Below the pieces are notes generated by a model, which was not told the DNA's origin, searched no databases, and saw nothing but the letters and a program-made list of their open reading frames with translations. Shown piece by piece: positions 50,500-58,203 of a stretch of DNA of 64,000 nucleotides. Position numbers and translations under genes: made by a program. Source of the stretch: Deinococcus sp. Leaf326 (GTDB taxonomy: Bacteria > Deinococcota > Deinococci > Deinococcales > Deinococcaceae); the NCBI RefSeq assembly GCF_001424185.1, contig NZ_LMOM01000032.1, positions 186,001 to 250,000 on the forward strand, written 5' to 3'. Numbering within the stretch: the first letter of the stretch is position 1; the number at the start of each line of letters is the position of its first letter.

Positions 50500-51272
50500 C
50501 AGTCGGCCGCCTGTGCTTCACAATCCATGCCCAGCGTTGCCCGGAGCGCGTTCATGCTCTGCGTGTTCTGCCAGTGCTGCGGCTGACCCTCCAACCACGT
50601 CAACACGTCCGCCGGGCGGAACCACAGCACGTCATGCTTCCCCCGGAGATGCGGGCAACCCTTCTTGATCCACATCACCGGACCCGTCGTACTCGGCCGC
50701 CCCACCATGTCCGCCAACTGCTTGGACCCCACGTATCCCCTCGGGTGCGCCCTGAACTGGCGGGGAAGGGCCGCCGCCGCCCGGCGGATGTCGTCCGGGT
50801 TGTACAACCACGCCCGGCCCGGCCGGTCACGGGCACGCCGCATTCGGACGGTGATGTCGTAATCCCGTTCGACCCGCTTCAGGACGCGGTGCAGGAACTT
50901 CGGGGTGCAGTTCAGTTCGCGTGCGGCCTGCTCGAGCACCAACCACCCACTGCCGGAGGGGGCGTGCCCGGCGTAGTACGCCCGCACGGCTGCGGCCTGC
51001 TGCCGGTTGTAGACCATTCGTTTCCCCCACCGGCGGGCGGGCAGCGTGCCGCTCTCAGCGTGCCGGCGCAACACCGTGTCAGAAATACCCAGCTCGTGCG
51101 CGAGGTCAGTCAGCAGGTAGAGGTCTGTGGGCAGGGTGATGTGCAGGGTCCGTATCCGCTCGACCCGGTTCACGCCGACACCCAACTTCCGCGCCGCGCT
51201 GGGCGTCGTGTGGCCCCGACCGACCAACCGGCGCACCTGGGCCACTTCGGCTTCTGTGACGACAGGAATCAT
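50499..51272 (-). CDS. Tandem helix-turn-helix phage protein
   Basis: A 257-residue protein with four HTH-like units: PSAARKLGVGVNRVERIRTL, LTDLAHELGISDTVLRRHAESG with a wing RWGKRMVY, LEQAARELNCTPKFLHRVLKR, and GSKQLADMVGRPSTTGPVMWI. Repeated MerR/excisionase-type units of this sort are unusual. Layout matches the 245-residue protein at 48494. DNA binding at several sites at once is plausible; target unknown. Confidence 0.65.
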   Translation of the reverse strand: MIPVVTEAEVAQVRRLVGRGHTTPSAARKLGVGVNRVERIRTLHITLPTDLYLLTDLAHELGISDTVLRRHAESGTLPARRWGKRMVYNRQQAAAVRAYYAGHAPSGSGWLVLEQAARELNCTPKFLHRVLKRVERDYDITVRMRRARDRPGRAWLYNPDDIRRAAAALPRQFRAHPRGYVGSKQLADMVGRPSTTGPVMWIKKGCPHLRGKHDVLWFRPADVLTWLEGQPQHWQNTQSMNALRATLGMDCEAQAAD

Positions 51273-51631
51273 TCCCCGTCCCCCAGGAAATCCTCACCGG
51301 CGGGCGTGCTCGCATAGGCCCACCGGGGCAACATGCCCTCTCTCACCGTGACCATCTCCCGGCGGGCGTACCCGGCCTCTATGAGGTCAATCAGGACTGC
51401 GCTCAGGCCCTTTCGGGGAATCTCGATCTTCCGCTTGGCGAGACGCTGCGCGATATCCCCGACCAGGGCGGGCTCCCCACTGAGGACGCCGAGTGCCCGC
51501 TTCCGGAAGCTGGGCGTCTCTGCCTTCTTGACGAGTTCTAGGGCGGCTTCGAGCGTACTGAGTTCCTGCTTGCTGGCTCCGCGTGCTTTCCGGCCTCGGA
51601 TCAGGGTTTCGAGTTCAGCAGAGATCGTCAT
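51269..51631 (-). CDS. Winged-helix-like phage protein
   Basis: A 120-residue protein starting MTISAELETLIRGRKARGAS. After a helical N-terminus, GDIAQRLAKRKIEIPRKGLSAVLIDLIEAGYARRE is a winged-helix-like stretch, followed by LPRWAYASTPAGEDFLG. ATGA overlaps on both sides. A DNA-binding role near replication genes is likely but unproven. Confidence 0.6.
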   Translation of the reverse strand: MTISAELETLIRGRKARGASKQELSTLEAALELVKKAETPSFRKRALGVLSGEPALVGDIAQRLAKRKIEIPRKGLSAVLIDLIEAGYARREMVTVREGMLPRWAYASTPAGEDFLGDGE

Positions 51632-52533
51632 GGTTGGTTCCCCCTCTGGGCTTCTGCCCAGGTGGCGTAGAGCAGTGCGACAATGGCGAAAAGTTGGGCC
51701 AGCCCGCCGAACCACTGGAGAGCCCAAGCCTCTTGGGTCGCCCCGTGCGCGGCGTCGGTCGTGTCCCCAGGCCGCGCGATGTGGTGACGCTGACAGCAGG
51801 GAATGACGAGTTCGTAGGTGCGGAAACGAACATCGGGGAACACCCGGAGGTGGTGGAGTTGCACCGGCTTGACCCCGCAACCGGGGACGATGCAACCCTG
51901 TTCGGCCAGCCATGCGCGCACGTCCCGGCGGGTCTCTGCGGCCTCTGCAAGTGCACTGGTGAAGTCCTGTCCGGTCGCCTGCTGGGCCATCCCGGCACGC
52001 TGGACGCTGGCGGGCAGGCTGAAATGGGCCTGAAGCACCGCCGCGTTGTCCTCGGCGCTCGGTCCGTCAGAATTTGACGCGGCCCGGATGCCCTCCCGAA
52101 TCTCAGGGGCCAGGGCAGAGGGGATGCTGAGGGTGGTCGTCTCGCGCTTCGGCTTGAGGGCCCGCACCGCCTCGACCCCACCCAACTGATAGGCCAACTG
52201 GACCTCAGCAGGGGTCACGCCGCCCCCCAGAGCCTTGTGAACGTCCGTCCAAAAGCCCATGCGGGTATCGGGCAGGCGGACGTGCTGGCGGGCCTGTCCG
52301 GCTTGCAGGTACGTGTACCAGGACCGGTCCACGGTGGCCGCGCCGTACTCATGCCAGCGGATGAAGTCGGCCGTGCTGCTGCCGGGGTAGAGCTTGCTCC
52401 AGTCGGCGTACAGGCGGGCCACCTCGTCGGCCAGGGCCACGCGGTCCCGGCGCAGGGTGGCAACCTGCTGGTGGATCAGCTCGCGGCGGTCTTCCAAGCT
52501 CAGGAAGGGGGCCGCGTACATGGCCTGGGTCAC
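51628..52533 (-). CDS. HNH-like endonuclease domain protein with C-terminal membrane segment
   Basis: A 301-residue protein. Residues about 225-265 contain CIVPGCGVKPVQLHHLRVF and LVIPCCQRHHIARPG: two CxxxxC-type pairs and a His-His core as in HNH nucleases. The last 30 residues (GLAQLFAIVALLYATWAEA) form a hydrophobic helix. The N-terminal 200 residues are helical. GTG start at 52533 overlaps the upstream stop as GTGA; ATG 52521 is an alternative. Confidence 0.55.
   Translation of the reverse strand: MTQAMYAAPFLSLEDRRELIHQQVATLRRDRVALADEVARLYADWSKLYPGSSTADFIRWHEYGAATVDRSWYTYLQAGQARQHVRLPDTRMGFWTDVHKALGGGVTPAEVQLAYQLGGVEAVRALKPKRETTTLSIPSALAPEIREGIRAASNSDGPSAEDNAAVLQAHFSLPASVQRAGMAQQATGQDFTSALAEAAETRRDVRAWLAEQGCIVPGCGVKPVQLHHLRVFPDVRFRTYELVIPCCQRHHIARPGDTTDAAHGATQEAWALQWFGGLAQLFAIVALLYATWAEAQRGNQP
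52065..52079. repeat. Dispersed 15-bp palindrome
   Basis: CGTCA-GAATT-TGACG, perfect arms, inside the HNH-like gene, where it encodes SNSD. Confidence 0.8.
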
Positions 52534-52742
52534 ACCGCGCCCCGCCGGTTCAACTTGCAGCATCCGAACGGAGGAATCCAGAACTGCAGCACCCATCCCT
52601 TCTTGGGCGTCACGACCTCGTACAACCGGGGCTCAGCCCCACAGCCGGCGCACACCATCGCTTCCGGCTTCCCGATGACTGCCCCGCCGTCTTTCAGCAG
52701 ATCGGCCATCATCACCGGGCGGTTCAGGCGCTTAGGTTGCAT
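52530..52742 (-). CDS. Small zinc-ribbon-like phage protein
   Basis: A 70-residue protein with MVCAGCGAEPRLYEVV and FGCCKLNRR, a possible four-Cys site. Overlaps the previous gene by 11 nt and the next by GTGA. Unknown role. Confidence 0.55.
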   Translation of the reverse strand: MQPKRLNRPVMMADLLKDGGAVIGKPEAMVCAGCGAEPRLYEVVTPKKGWVLQFWIPPFGCCKLNRRGAV

Positions 52743-53214
52743 TGGTCAACTCCCGCCGGGCACCGCTGGGCAGAGCGTTCGCGTTCCGGCCCACCGCCTC
52801 CCGCTGCAGTTCATCGGCATAGGCCGCCATGAACTCCTTCCGAACGAACGGAAGCTGCTTGAAGTCGATGTGACTCACGTTCTGCCCGTTCGTCGCCCGG
52901 TTCAGCACCTTGCGGGCGAGCTGGGGCAGGGGTTCTTCACTGCGGCCCTGTGAGCGGTCCATTGCCAGTTCCCACGCCTCGCGGGCCTGGCTCTCGAATC
53001 CGCCCACATCGCGCCCCAGTTCGACGAGACGGGCAGGGGAGGGCATGAAGGTGTCGAGATACATGCTGGCCTGCACGCCTTTGGCCCACTCGGCGGCGGT
53101 GACGTTCTGGGCTTTCATGGACTGGGCGTAGAAGCGGCTGAGGAAGTCGGTGGGTTCTTGCCGGAAGCGCTCGAGCAGTAGTTCCCACCAGGGCTTGAAC
53201 TCCATCTCTTTCAT
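52732..53214 (-). CDS. Probable replication accessory protein
   Basis: A 160-residue helical protein starting MKEMEFKPWWELLLERFRQE. It directly follows the replisome-organiser gene (ATGA overlap), the place where phages often encode a helicase loader or partner. It has no P-loop, so a DnaC-type loader is excluded. Not recognised. Confidence 0.55.
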   Translation of the reverse strand: MKEMEFKPWWELLLERFRQEPTDFLSRFYAQSMKAQNVTAAEWAKGVQASMYLDTFMPSPARLVELGRDVGGFESQAREAWELAMDRSQGRSEEPLPQLARKVLNRATNGQNVSHIDFKQLPFVRKEFMAAYADELQREAVGRNANALPSGARRELTNAT

Positions 53215-53981
53215 TCGTCGAACACCCCCTGGAAGGCCGAGCTGCGCCGGGCCATCTTTTCCATGAACTGCTGGTTGGCTTCGGTGTTGCTGGTCGGCCG
53301 CCGGGCCGCCGCGCCGCCGGAATTTTTGACAGGGAATAGACCTGTCCACTTCCCAGTGCTGATGGTCTGGTCTATGACCTGAACAGGGTCGTGCCCTTCA
53401 GCGCGCAGGGTTTCGAGCTTTGCCAGCAGTCGCTTTGCCATGAGGGGTGTGACTGGGGCCTTCAGCTCTTTGCGGTAGGTCAGGAAGTCGCCCCATGCTT
53501 CTTCGGAAAGCCAGGTGGGGAGTTCCACCCCCTGTTTCCCCTGGGGGGTAGGGGGGTTTTCAGTCTTCGTTCTTTCAGTCTTCGTGGAATCAGTATTTGT
53601 AGTAGGCGATTTTCCGGCGACGGCTTTCCCGTTGACGGATTTTCCGGCGACGGTTTCGCCGCGCGCTGGGTCGTGGTTTTCCCAGCCGGTATCGCTGACC
53701 TCGTACTTCGTGTGGCTCAGGTGGCCCTTCTCGTTCCGGGTCTGCTGCCGGACCACGTAGCCAAAGTCCAGCAACTCTTTCAGGGCGCTCCGGTGCGCAT
53801 CGCGGCCGTCATCGCTGAGGGTCTCAATGTGCTCCATGTGGTACACCCAGTCGTCGGGGAAGCTGAGCATGAGACCCAGCAGGCCCTTGGCCTTGAGGCT
53901 GAGCTTGGGGTTCCGCAACATGCTGTTTTGGAGCATGGTGAAGTTGACCCGGCGGGCGTTGACGAACTCCCCGCCGCTCAT
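53211..53981 (-). CDS. Phage replisome organiser-like initiator
   Basis: A 256-residue protein. The N-terminal 95 residues are a winged helix of the phage replication-initiator type (NSMLRNPKLSLKAKGLLGLML, then HRSALKELLDFGYVVRQQTRN). A low-complexity linker with VAGKS/VNGKA repeats and a Thr/Lys stretch follows. The C-terminal part (TWLSEEAWGDFLTYRKELK) resembles DnaD/DnaT-like modules. It probably binds the phage origin and recruits host DnaB; the origin itself I could not identify. Confidence 0.75.
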   Translation of the reverse strand: MSGGEFVNARRVNFTMLQNSMLRNPKLSLKAKGLLGLMLSFPDDWVYHMEHIETLSDDGRDAHRSALKELLDFGYVVRQQTRNEKGHLSHTKYEVSDTGWENHDPARGETVAGKSVNGKAVAGKSPTTNTDSTKTERTKTENPPTPQGKQGVELPTWLSEEAWGDFLTYRKELKAPVTPLMAKRLLAKLETLRAEGHDPVQVIDQTISTGKWTGLFPVKNSGGAAARRPTSNTEANQQFMEKMARRSSAFQGVFDE

Positions 53982-54538
53982 GCGGGCCGCCTCAGCAGGG
54001 CGGGCTGCGCGTCGTCGGGGAAGTTCAGGCGGGCAAACTCGCCATGAAGGACACGGGCGGCCCGGTCATAGGCGTGGGCAGCATCCTCCACAGTTGGGAA
54101 CAGGCCGAGACTGCGGAGCTTCTTGTCCTTGCAGATGCGGGCTTCCCACTTGTTCTGCTGGCGCACCAGACGAACACCCTTGTAGCCGCTCTGGTTGTTG
54201 CGGTACCGCTTGCAGTTCCGCTGGTTCTCCGCGAAGGTGCAGGGTCGGAGGTTGCTCCGGCGGTTGTCCAGCCCGTCCCCGTTGATGTGGTCCACGTTCT
54301 CCGCGTCAGGGAAAAGTACCCGGTGCAGGTACTCGGTCTTGCTCTTTTCCGAGATAGTCCGGTGGACGTAGCAGGTGTGGGACTGCTGGAGGCGGGACCA
54401 TCTTCTCGGGTCGGCCAAGACCAGGGGCAGGTCGGCCACGTCGATCATGGTTTCTGCGACCGTCTCGCCCGCGCGGTTGGTCAGGGCGAGGTACGCCACC
54501 TCCCCGACCACGCGGTACTCGTTGACACCCCGCTTCAC
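53978..54538 (-). CDS. HNH endonuclease with AP2 DNA-binding domain
   Basis: A 186-residue free-standing homing-type nuclease. ENVDHINGDGLDNRRSNLRPCTFAENQRN (about residues 78-106) is the HNH core; QSGYKGVRLVRQQNKWEARICKDKKLRSLG and AAHAYDRAARVLHGEFARLNFP form an AP2/ERF-like domain. It sits between recT and the initiator with a GTG start overlapping the recT stop (GTGA), so it is a mobile gene neatly fused into the operon. Confidence 0.88.
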   Translation of the reverse strand: MKRGVNEYRVVGEVAYLALTNRAGETVAETMIDVADLPLVLADPRRWSRLQQSHTCYVHRTISEKSKTEYLHRVLFPDAENVDHINGDGLDNRRSNLRPCTFAENQRNCKRYRNNQSGYKGVRLVRQQNKWEARICKDKKLRSLGLFPTVEDAAHAYDRAARVLHGEFARLNFPDDAQPALLRRPA

Positions 54539-55611
54539 AACAACACGCCCTTCGCCGCGCGCTTGGCTTCCTGCATGATCGCCTTGCGCTCGTCCGCGTC
54601 CTTGTCCCCGAACATGCCCAGCAGGACCACGGCCTGAGACTCGGTGAGTTCCTTCGTGCGGATCGGCCCGGCGGCGTTGAGGCTGTAGCCCCAGAGCTGG
54701 GCGCGGTCGTCGCTGACGGTGGCCCCGCAGGACCGGGCGATGGCCTGGAGTTGGCTGATCTGCTCGGCGCTGACCATGGCCTCGGCGTCAGAATTTGACG
54801 CGGGGACGAGCTCACTTGGCTTCGCAGGGGCGTAGTGAAGCCCGAGCTCCTTGAGCTCCGCATGGCACTTCTGCGCTTCCTGTGCGTCCCTCTGCCAGTC
54901 GTAGAAGTCAACGGTCTTGTTGACCTCATCCTCGGGGGCCACCTTCCGGACGCGGGTGCTCATGTCCCGAACCTTGTTGGCCCACGCTTCCACCTGCGGG
55001 TCGGGCAAGGTGCGCTCAGGGGCCGCCGGTTGCGGGGTCGCCTTCGTCTCCTGTACGGCTACCGTCATGGCCCCGTCCTCGTCCACCTGCACGTCCACCT
55101 GCACGTCCGCCCCCAACTCCTCCGGGGTATAGAGGCCGTCAATCACGTCCGGGAACACCACGCGGGCACAGGCGGCCACCGCGCGCCACTGGTACATCAC
55201 CGGGGCCTGCTTCCGGTAGTTGTCCTTGCTGTCCAGCCCCATCGCCTTGGCCTCGACCGGCCCGAACTTCGCGGTGAAGGGCGTCCGGCCCCGGCGCTTC
55301 ATGGTCACGGTCGCGCCCTGCACCCCGGTGTCGATCTCGATGTTGTCGAGCTGCCCGCTCCGGTTGATGAGCGAGAGCATGAGCTGGGGGGATACGGTGG
55401 GTTTGCCCTGGATGACCGTGATGCCGTTCAGGGCGGCCATCGCGGGCAAGCCCAGCTCAATACCCTTGACCATGATGGCGACGGCGCTCTCGGGCGTCCT
55501 GACGCTGCTGGGGAGCATCCCGCTCTTGATGAGCATTCCTCCGAAGTCGAGGAGTTGCATGGCCTGGGCGGCGAGGGCCAGGGTGTTGCTTTCACGGTGC
55601 ACGATGGTCAT
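54535..55611 (-). CDS. recT: RecT-family single-strand annealing recombinase
   Basis: A 358-residue protein. LIKSGMLPSSVRTPESAVAIMVKGIELGLPAMAALNGITVIQGKPTVSPQLMLSLI is the RecT/Redbeta-like core, followed by YWRAV-type PVMYQWRAVAACARVVFPDVIDGLYTPEELG. It anneals complementary strands during phage recombination. The C-terminal third is a variable, charged extension; no partner exonuclease was recognised nearby. I use the ATG at 55611. Confidence 0.82.
   Translation of the reverse strand: MTIVHRESNTLALAAQAMQLLDFGGMLIKSGMLPSSVRTPESAVAIMVKGIELGLPAMAALNGITVIQGKPTVSPQLMLSLINRSGQLDNIEIDTGVQGATVTMKRRGRTPFTAKFGPVEAKAMGLDSKDNYRKQAPVMYQWRAVAACARVVFPDVIDGLYTPEELGADVQVDVQVDEDGAMTVAVQETKATPQPAAPERTLPDPQVEAWANKVRDMSTRVRKVAPEDEVNKTVDFYDWQRDAQEAQKCHAELKELGLHYAPAKPSELVPASNSDAEAMVSAEQISQLQAIARSCGATVSDDRAQLWGYSLNAAGPIRTKELTESQAVVLLGMFGDKDADERKAIMQEAKRAAKGVLL
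54786..54800. repeat. Dispersed 15-bp palindrome in recT
   Basis: CGTCA-GAATT-TGACG, perfect arms, encoding SNSD in the C-terminal extension. Confidence 0.8.
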
Positions 55612-55787
55612 TTGGGGTCCTCCATGAGCGCCCCAAGGGCACCGAACGAAACGAACGCCACGCCGCACAGGACCACCAAGGCCACCTGCCGGGCGGGTGT
55701 CGGGTCAAAGAGTGCGAACAGGGCGATAGCGCCGAGGTAGCAGGCCACCAAGAGGCCAAGGAGCAGGTAGGGGAGACGCTGTTTCAT
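55608..55787 (-). CDS. Two-segment small membrane protein
   Basis: A 59-residue protein: YLLLGLLVACYLGAIALFALF and VALVVLCGVAFVSFGALGALM are membrane helices. ATG at 55787; ATGA overlaps with both neighbours. In early phage operons such proteins sometimes modify host envelope or exclusion, but no function can be assigned. Confidence 0.6.
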   Translation of the reverse strand: MKQRLPYLLLGLLVACYLGAIALFALFDPTPARQVALVVLCGVAFVSFGALGALMEDPK

Positions 55788-55894
55788 TCGTCTTCCGCCT
55801 TGTTCGCGCCGACCACGAGGCAGGCCCACAGGCCGAGGAAGCAGAGGACGCTGGCGACGGCCATGCCGCCCACGATCAGAGCCTCGGGGTTCAT
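55784..55894 (-). CDS. 36-residue single-pass membrane peptide
   Basis: MNPEALIVGGMAVASVLCFL continues as a membrane helix and ends NKAEDE. The ATG at 55894 overlaps the upstream stop and its own stop overlaps the next start, so the frame fits the operon exactly. A longer frame to 56107 overlaps a better gene. Confidence 0.5.
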   Translation of the reverse strand: MNPEALIVGGMAVASVLCFLGLWACLVVGANKAEDE

Positions 55895-56169
55895 GCCGTC
55901 ACCTCGGGCAACCCAGCGAACAGGGGGGCGCGGTGCTGGCTGCACTGGTTGACAAGGAGGCACAGCTTGCAGCCGCGCGTAGCCTTGTCGAACGCGTTCA
56001 TGGTCTGACGCTTGACCTTCAGGCCGCGCGCTTTCATCTGGGCGCGCAGGGCCTTCGCCTCTTGGCCCGGCTTCTTGCTGATCGGGTCCAGTTGTTCGAT
56101 GTGCCATTCAGCAGTGCAGCCGCAGCGGGTGACTCCAAGCAGCATGTGGGTGGGTTCTGCTGTGTTCAT
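55891..56169 (-). CDS. Cys-containing early phage protein
   Basis: A 92-residue protein with RCGCTAEWH and RGCKLCLLVNQCSQH. The spacing suggests a metal site. Basic middle section (MKARGLKVKRQT). Overlaps by ATGA on both sides. Unknown function. Confidence 0.6.
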   Translation of the reverse strand: MNTAEPTHMLLGVTRCGCTAEWHIEQLDPISKKPGQEAKALRAQMKARGLKVKRQTMNAFDKATRGCKLCLLVNQCSQHRAPLFAGLPEVTA

Positions 56170-56453
56170 GCCGCACCTGCCCGGCGGGCGGCCACGAACT
56201 GCACGCGGTCCTGCCCGATGACGTAACCCACCCGCTCCCGCAAGTCGATCTCAGCGCGCAGAGCGTGGGCGTAGTTGTCACCCCACTGGGCGAGGTCATC
56301 CGCGCGGGTGTCCATGACGTGCTGGCCGTCTGCGCTGGTGCTGCGCCAGGTGGTGACGCGGCCGCCGGTGATGATGGCGGTGTAGGTGGCGGGGCCGAGG
56401 GTGCCGCCGGTGGGGAAGTCCCAGGTGTACGTGCCGTCGCTGAGGGTGGTCAT
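56166..56453 (-). CDS. Small early phage protein
   Basis: A 95-residue protein starting MTTLSDGTYTWDFPTGGTLG, beta-rich then helical (AHALRAEIDLRERVGYVIG). The ATG at 56453 overlaps the previous stop as ATGA. Unknown function. Confidence 0.6.
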   Translation of the reverse strand: MTTLSDGTYTWDFPTGGTLGPATYTAIITGGRVTTWRSTSADGQHVMDTRADDLAQWGDNYAHALRAEIDLRERVGYVIGQDRVQFVAARRAGAA

Positions 56454-56887
56454 TTGCGGGCTACCTTGCTGGTGAGGGGCGTCAGGATTTCCAGCAGCAA
56501 GGCCAGCTTTTTGGGATGCCGCAACCCGCTCCGCTTCTCGGGATGACCCCGGCGGAAGTCGTTCGCCATGACATTGCAAGTGCCCTCAGCAATGGGGGCC
56601 CAAGTCCAGTCCCGGTGCTGGTTGACAAACGCCGCGATGTTGGCGTGGGTCCACCCTCGGTCGTTCAGGTTGGCGAGTCTTTCCCCCACATCCGCTGCCA
56701 GCCGGATCATCTCTTCGTCCACCGTGGGAGTCGGTGGGCTGATGAGCAGGGGCTGGCCGCCAAGCTGCATTTCAGCGAGATTCTTGAGTCGGCTCATGTC
56801 TTCGATGGCGGCGGTGAGATCGTCGTGGAATTTCTGCCAGTCGAAGTTGGCGAGCTGCTCGATGGGGGTGCTATCCTGAATCGTCAT
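56450..56887 (-). CDS. Early phage protein of unknown function
   Basis: A 145-residue protein starting MTIQDSTPIEQLANFDWQKF. The middle (GWTHANIAAFVNQHRDWTWAPIAEGTCNVMANDFRRGHPEKR) looks like a recombinase-associated or HTH module. A degenerate copy of the dispersed palindrome overlaps its start codon, so expression may be regulated there. Confidence 0.6.
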   Translation of the reverse strand: MTIQDSTPIEQLANFDWQKFHDDLTAAIEDMSRLKNLAEMQLGGQPLLISPPTPTVDEEMIRLAADVGERLANLNDRGWTHANIAAFVNQHRDWTWAPIAEGTCNVMANDFRRGHPEKRSGLRHPKKLALLLEILTPLTSKVARK

Positions 56888-56896
56888 AATCTGACT
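56882..56896. repeat. Degenerate dispersed palindrome over a start codon
   Basis: CGTCA-TAATC-TGACT, nine of ten arm bases. The ATG of the 145-residue early gene (56887-56885) lies inside it. Confidence 0.5.
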
Positions 56897-56942
56897 CCTT
56901 TTCCCCGCTCGCCGTTGCACCGGCTCTGAGCGGGGTTTCCCT

Positions 56943-57095
56943 TTAGTCCGCTGCCTGGGGCAGCGTTGCGGGCATGGTTTCCGTTCCCGGCCAGGGCTTA
57001 CCCAGCAGGTGCCAGTTCCGCTCCACCCAAGCCCGGAAGCGAGCGCGACGCACGAGCTGTTCCGGGGTAGGTGGGATGGGGGCGGGGGGATTCAT
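56943..57095 (-). CDS. 50-residue protein coupled to the Cro-like gene
   Basis: ATG at 57095 overlaps the Cro-like stop (ATGA) and the frame MNPPAPIPPTPEQLVRRARF continues for 50 codons to TAA. Tryptophan-rich C-terminal half (RAWVERNWHLLGKPWPG). It would be the second gene of the early leftward operon. Confidence 0.55.
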   Translation of the reverse strand: MNPPAPIPPTPEQLVRRARFRAWVERNWHLLGKPWPGTETMPATLPQAAD

Positions 57096-57301
57096 TGGGT
57101 CTCCTTCTTGATGACCTGGAGTTCGTGACCCGCCGCCACTAACAACGCGTTGGTAGTTACGAGCGAAGCGTCCCCGATTCCGTGAATGGCGCGACGGGCC
57201 GTTTCGTAGACGACCCCTGCTTCGCGCGCCAGCTTGGGCACGCCCTGGCCCGGTTTATTGACATGCTCGTTGAGCACGCGCTTTATCTCATCCGTAACCA
57301 T
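57092..57301 (-). CDS. Cro-like small HTH protein
   Basis: A 69-residue protein: TDEIKRVLNEHVNKPGQGVPKLAREAGVVYETARRAIHG carries the HTH. It is divergent from the repressor, with at least two operator-like repeats between. Position and size fit a Cro-type early repressor that favours lytic growth. TACTAT lies 9 nt upstream of the ATG and no ribosome-binding site is seen. An imperfect 20-bp palindrome with half-sites CTAAC/GTTGG lies inside the gene (57138-57157). Confidence 0.75.
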   Translation of the reverse strand: MVTDEIKRVLNEHVNKPGQGVPKLAREAGVVYETARRAIHGIGDASLVTTNALLVAAGHELQVIKKETQ

Positions 57302-57302
57302 A

Positions 57303-57379
57303 CCAACAGGATAGTACAGATAGGGGCTTGCGTCAACACCAACGGGTTAGTATAGTACGCCCCAGAGCTAACCCGTTAG
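57303..57379. promoter_or_regulatory. Immunity operators between repressor and Cro-like gene
   Basis: Three related 12-mers: CCAACAGGATAG (57303-57314), CCAACGGGTTAG (57339-57350) and CTAACCCGTTAG (57368-57379). The last is a palindrome CTAAC-CC-GTTAG. TTGCGT (57328-57333) and TATAGT (57351-57356), 17 bp apart, form the rightward repressor promoter with one operator inside the spacer. The leftward promoter has TACTAT at 57316-57311 on the minus strand, overlapping the first operator. Confidence 0.75.
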
Positions 57380-57401
57380 TACGATCAGGAGGTGATCAGA
57401 G

Positions 57402-58139
57402 ATGCTGCAATATCCCGTCAAGTTCGTAACCCCACTGGTTTATATGTCCAAGTTCGGTGATGCCCTGCTGGAGTGCCGCGAAATGCGCGGGTATCCCAAG
57501 CAAGGGGATATTGCCGTCGCCAGCACAAAACTTGCCACCGAGTTCCCCAAGTTCTTCCAGCCTTTCAGTCAACAGTGGGTCAGCCGCCTTGAAGCAGACA
57601 AGACCGGCGAACTAATCCGCAAGGCCCAACCCCTCAGACTGGCCGCTCTCGCGTACTTGCTACGCCTCGACAGCCAAGGATTTGCAGAACGCATAGGTAT
57701 TCCCATTGCTCGCGTCCCCCTTCTGGAGAAAGATGTCCCGGAGGTGGGCCACATGAGCCAGGGTGCTTACGTTCAGATGCAAATTCCGGTTGTGATTTCT
57801 GGTAGAACTGGGGAGGTGACAAACCCCACAATGAAGACCACCTTTGTTCCAGCGGACTTGCTGGGACGGGAGCTGGGTGGGCTGTTGATGGATAGGGCCT
57901 ATGTCTCGGATATCCCCGAAGGCCATTGGCTGCTGTGGAGCGACTCGCCAACCTCGGTTGGTGACCTGATCGTCGTCATGAAGGACGGGGCACAGTACCC
58001 GGCATTCCTACTCGACCAGGGCATGTGCGAAACGGATTCCCCTATCTCTCCCGCTGTCCCGCTGCGCTTCAAACCAGATCGCATCGTCGGCCGGGTTGAG
58101 GAAGTAAGGCTCTTCGAGCTTCCTCGACGCAAGCACTGA
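57402..58139 (+). CDS. Phage repressor with XRE N-terminus and S24-like C-terminus
   Basis: A 245-residue CI-like repressor. An extended HTH region spans about residues 15-95 (FGDALLECREMRG, then QQWVSRLEADKTGELI). The C-terminal half (LLWSDSPTSVGDLIVVM, RIVGRVEEVRLFELP) follows the LexA/CI S24 layout, but at the site of the catalytic Lys the sequence is AQYPAFLL and the Ser lacks its usual GDSM setting. Self-cleavage may thus be lost, or this is a dimerisation-only version. The Shine-Dalgarno AGGAGGTGATC is a perfect anti-16S match. Own operators lie upstream and downstream. Confidence 0.8.
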   Translation: MLQYPVKFVTPLVYMSKFGDALLECREMRGYPKQGDIAVASTKLATEFPKFFQPFSQQWVSRLEADKTGELIRKAQPLRLAALAYLLRLDSQGFAERIGIPIARVPLLEKDVPEVGHMSQGAYVQMQIPVVISGRTGEVTNPTMKTTFVPADLLGRELGGLLMDRAYVSDIPEGHWLLWSDSPTSVGDLIVVMKDGAQYPAFLLDQGMCETDSPISPAVPLRFKPDRIVGRVEEVRLFELPRRKH

Positions 58140-58144
58140 CCCAC

Positions 58145-58168
58145 ACCCGGCGTAATGCCGGGTTTCTT
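58145..58168 (+). terminator. Rho-independent terminator of the repressor gene
   Basis: ACCCGGC and GCCGGGT flank a short GTAAT loop, followed by TTCTTC. Confidence 0.75.
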
Positions 58169-58182
58169 CTGCCCCGCTCCTG

Positions 58183-58194
58183 CTAACCCGTTAG
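58183..58194. promoter_or_regulatory. Immunity operator before the secreted-protein/integrase operon
   Basis: CTAACCCGTTAG, identical to the operator at 57368-57379, ends 9 nt before the ATG at 58204. The repressor probably also controls this operon, linking integrase expression to immunity. Confidence 0.75.
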
Positions 58195-58203
58195 TGTTGG
58201 GGA

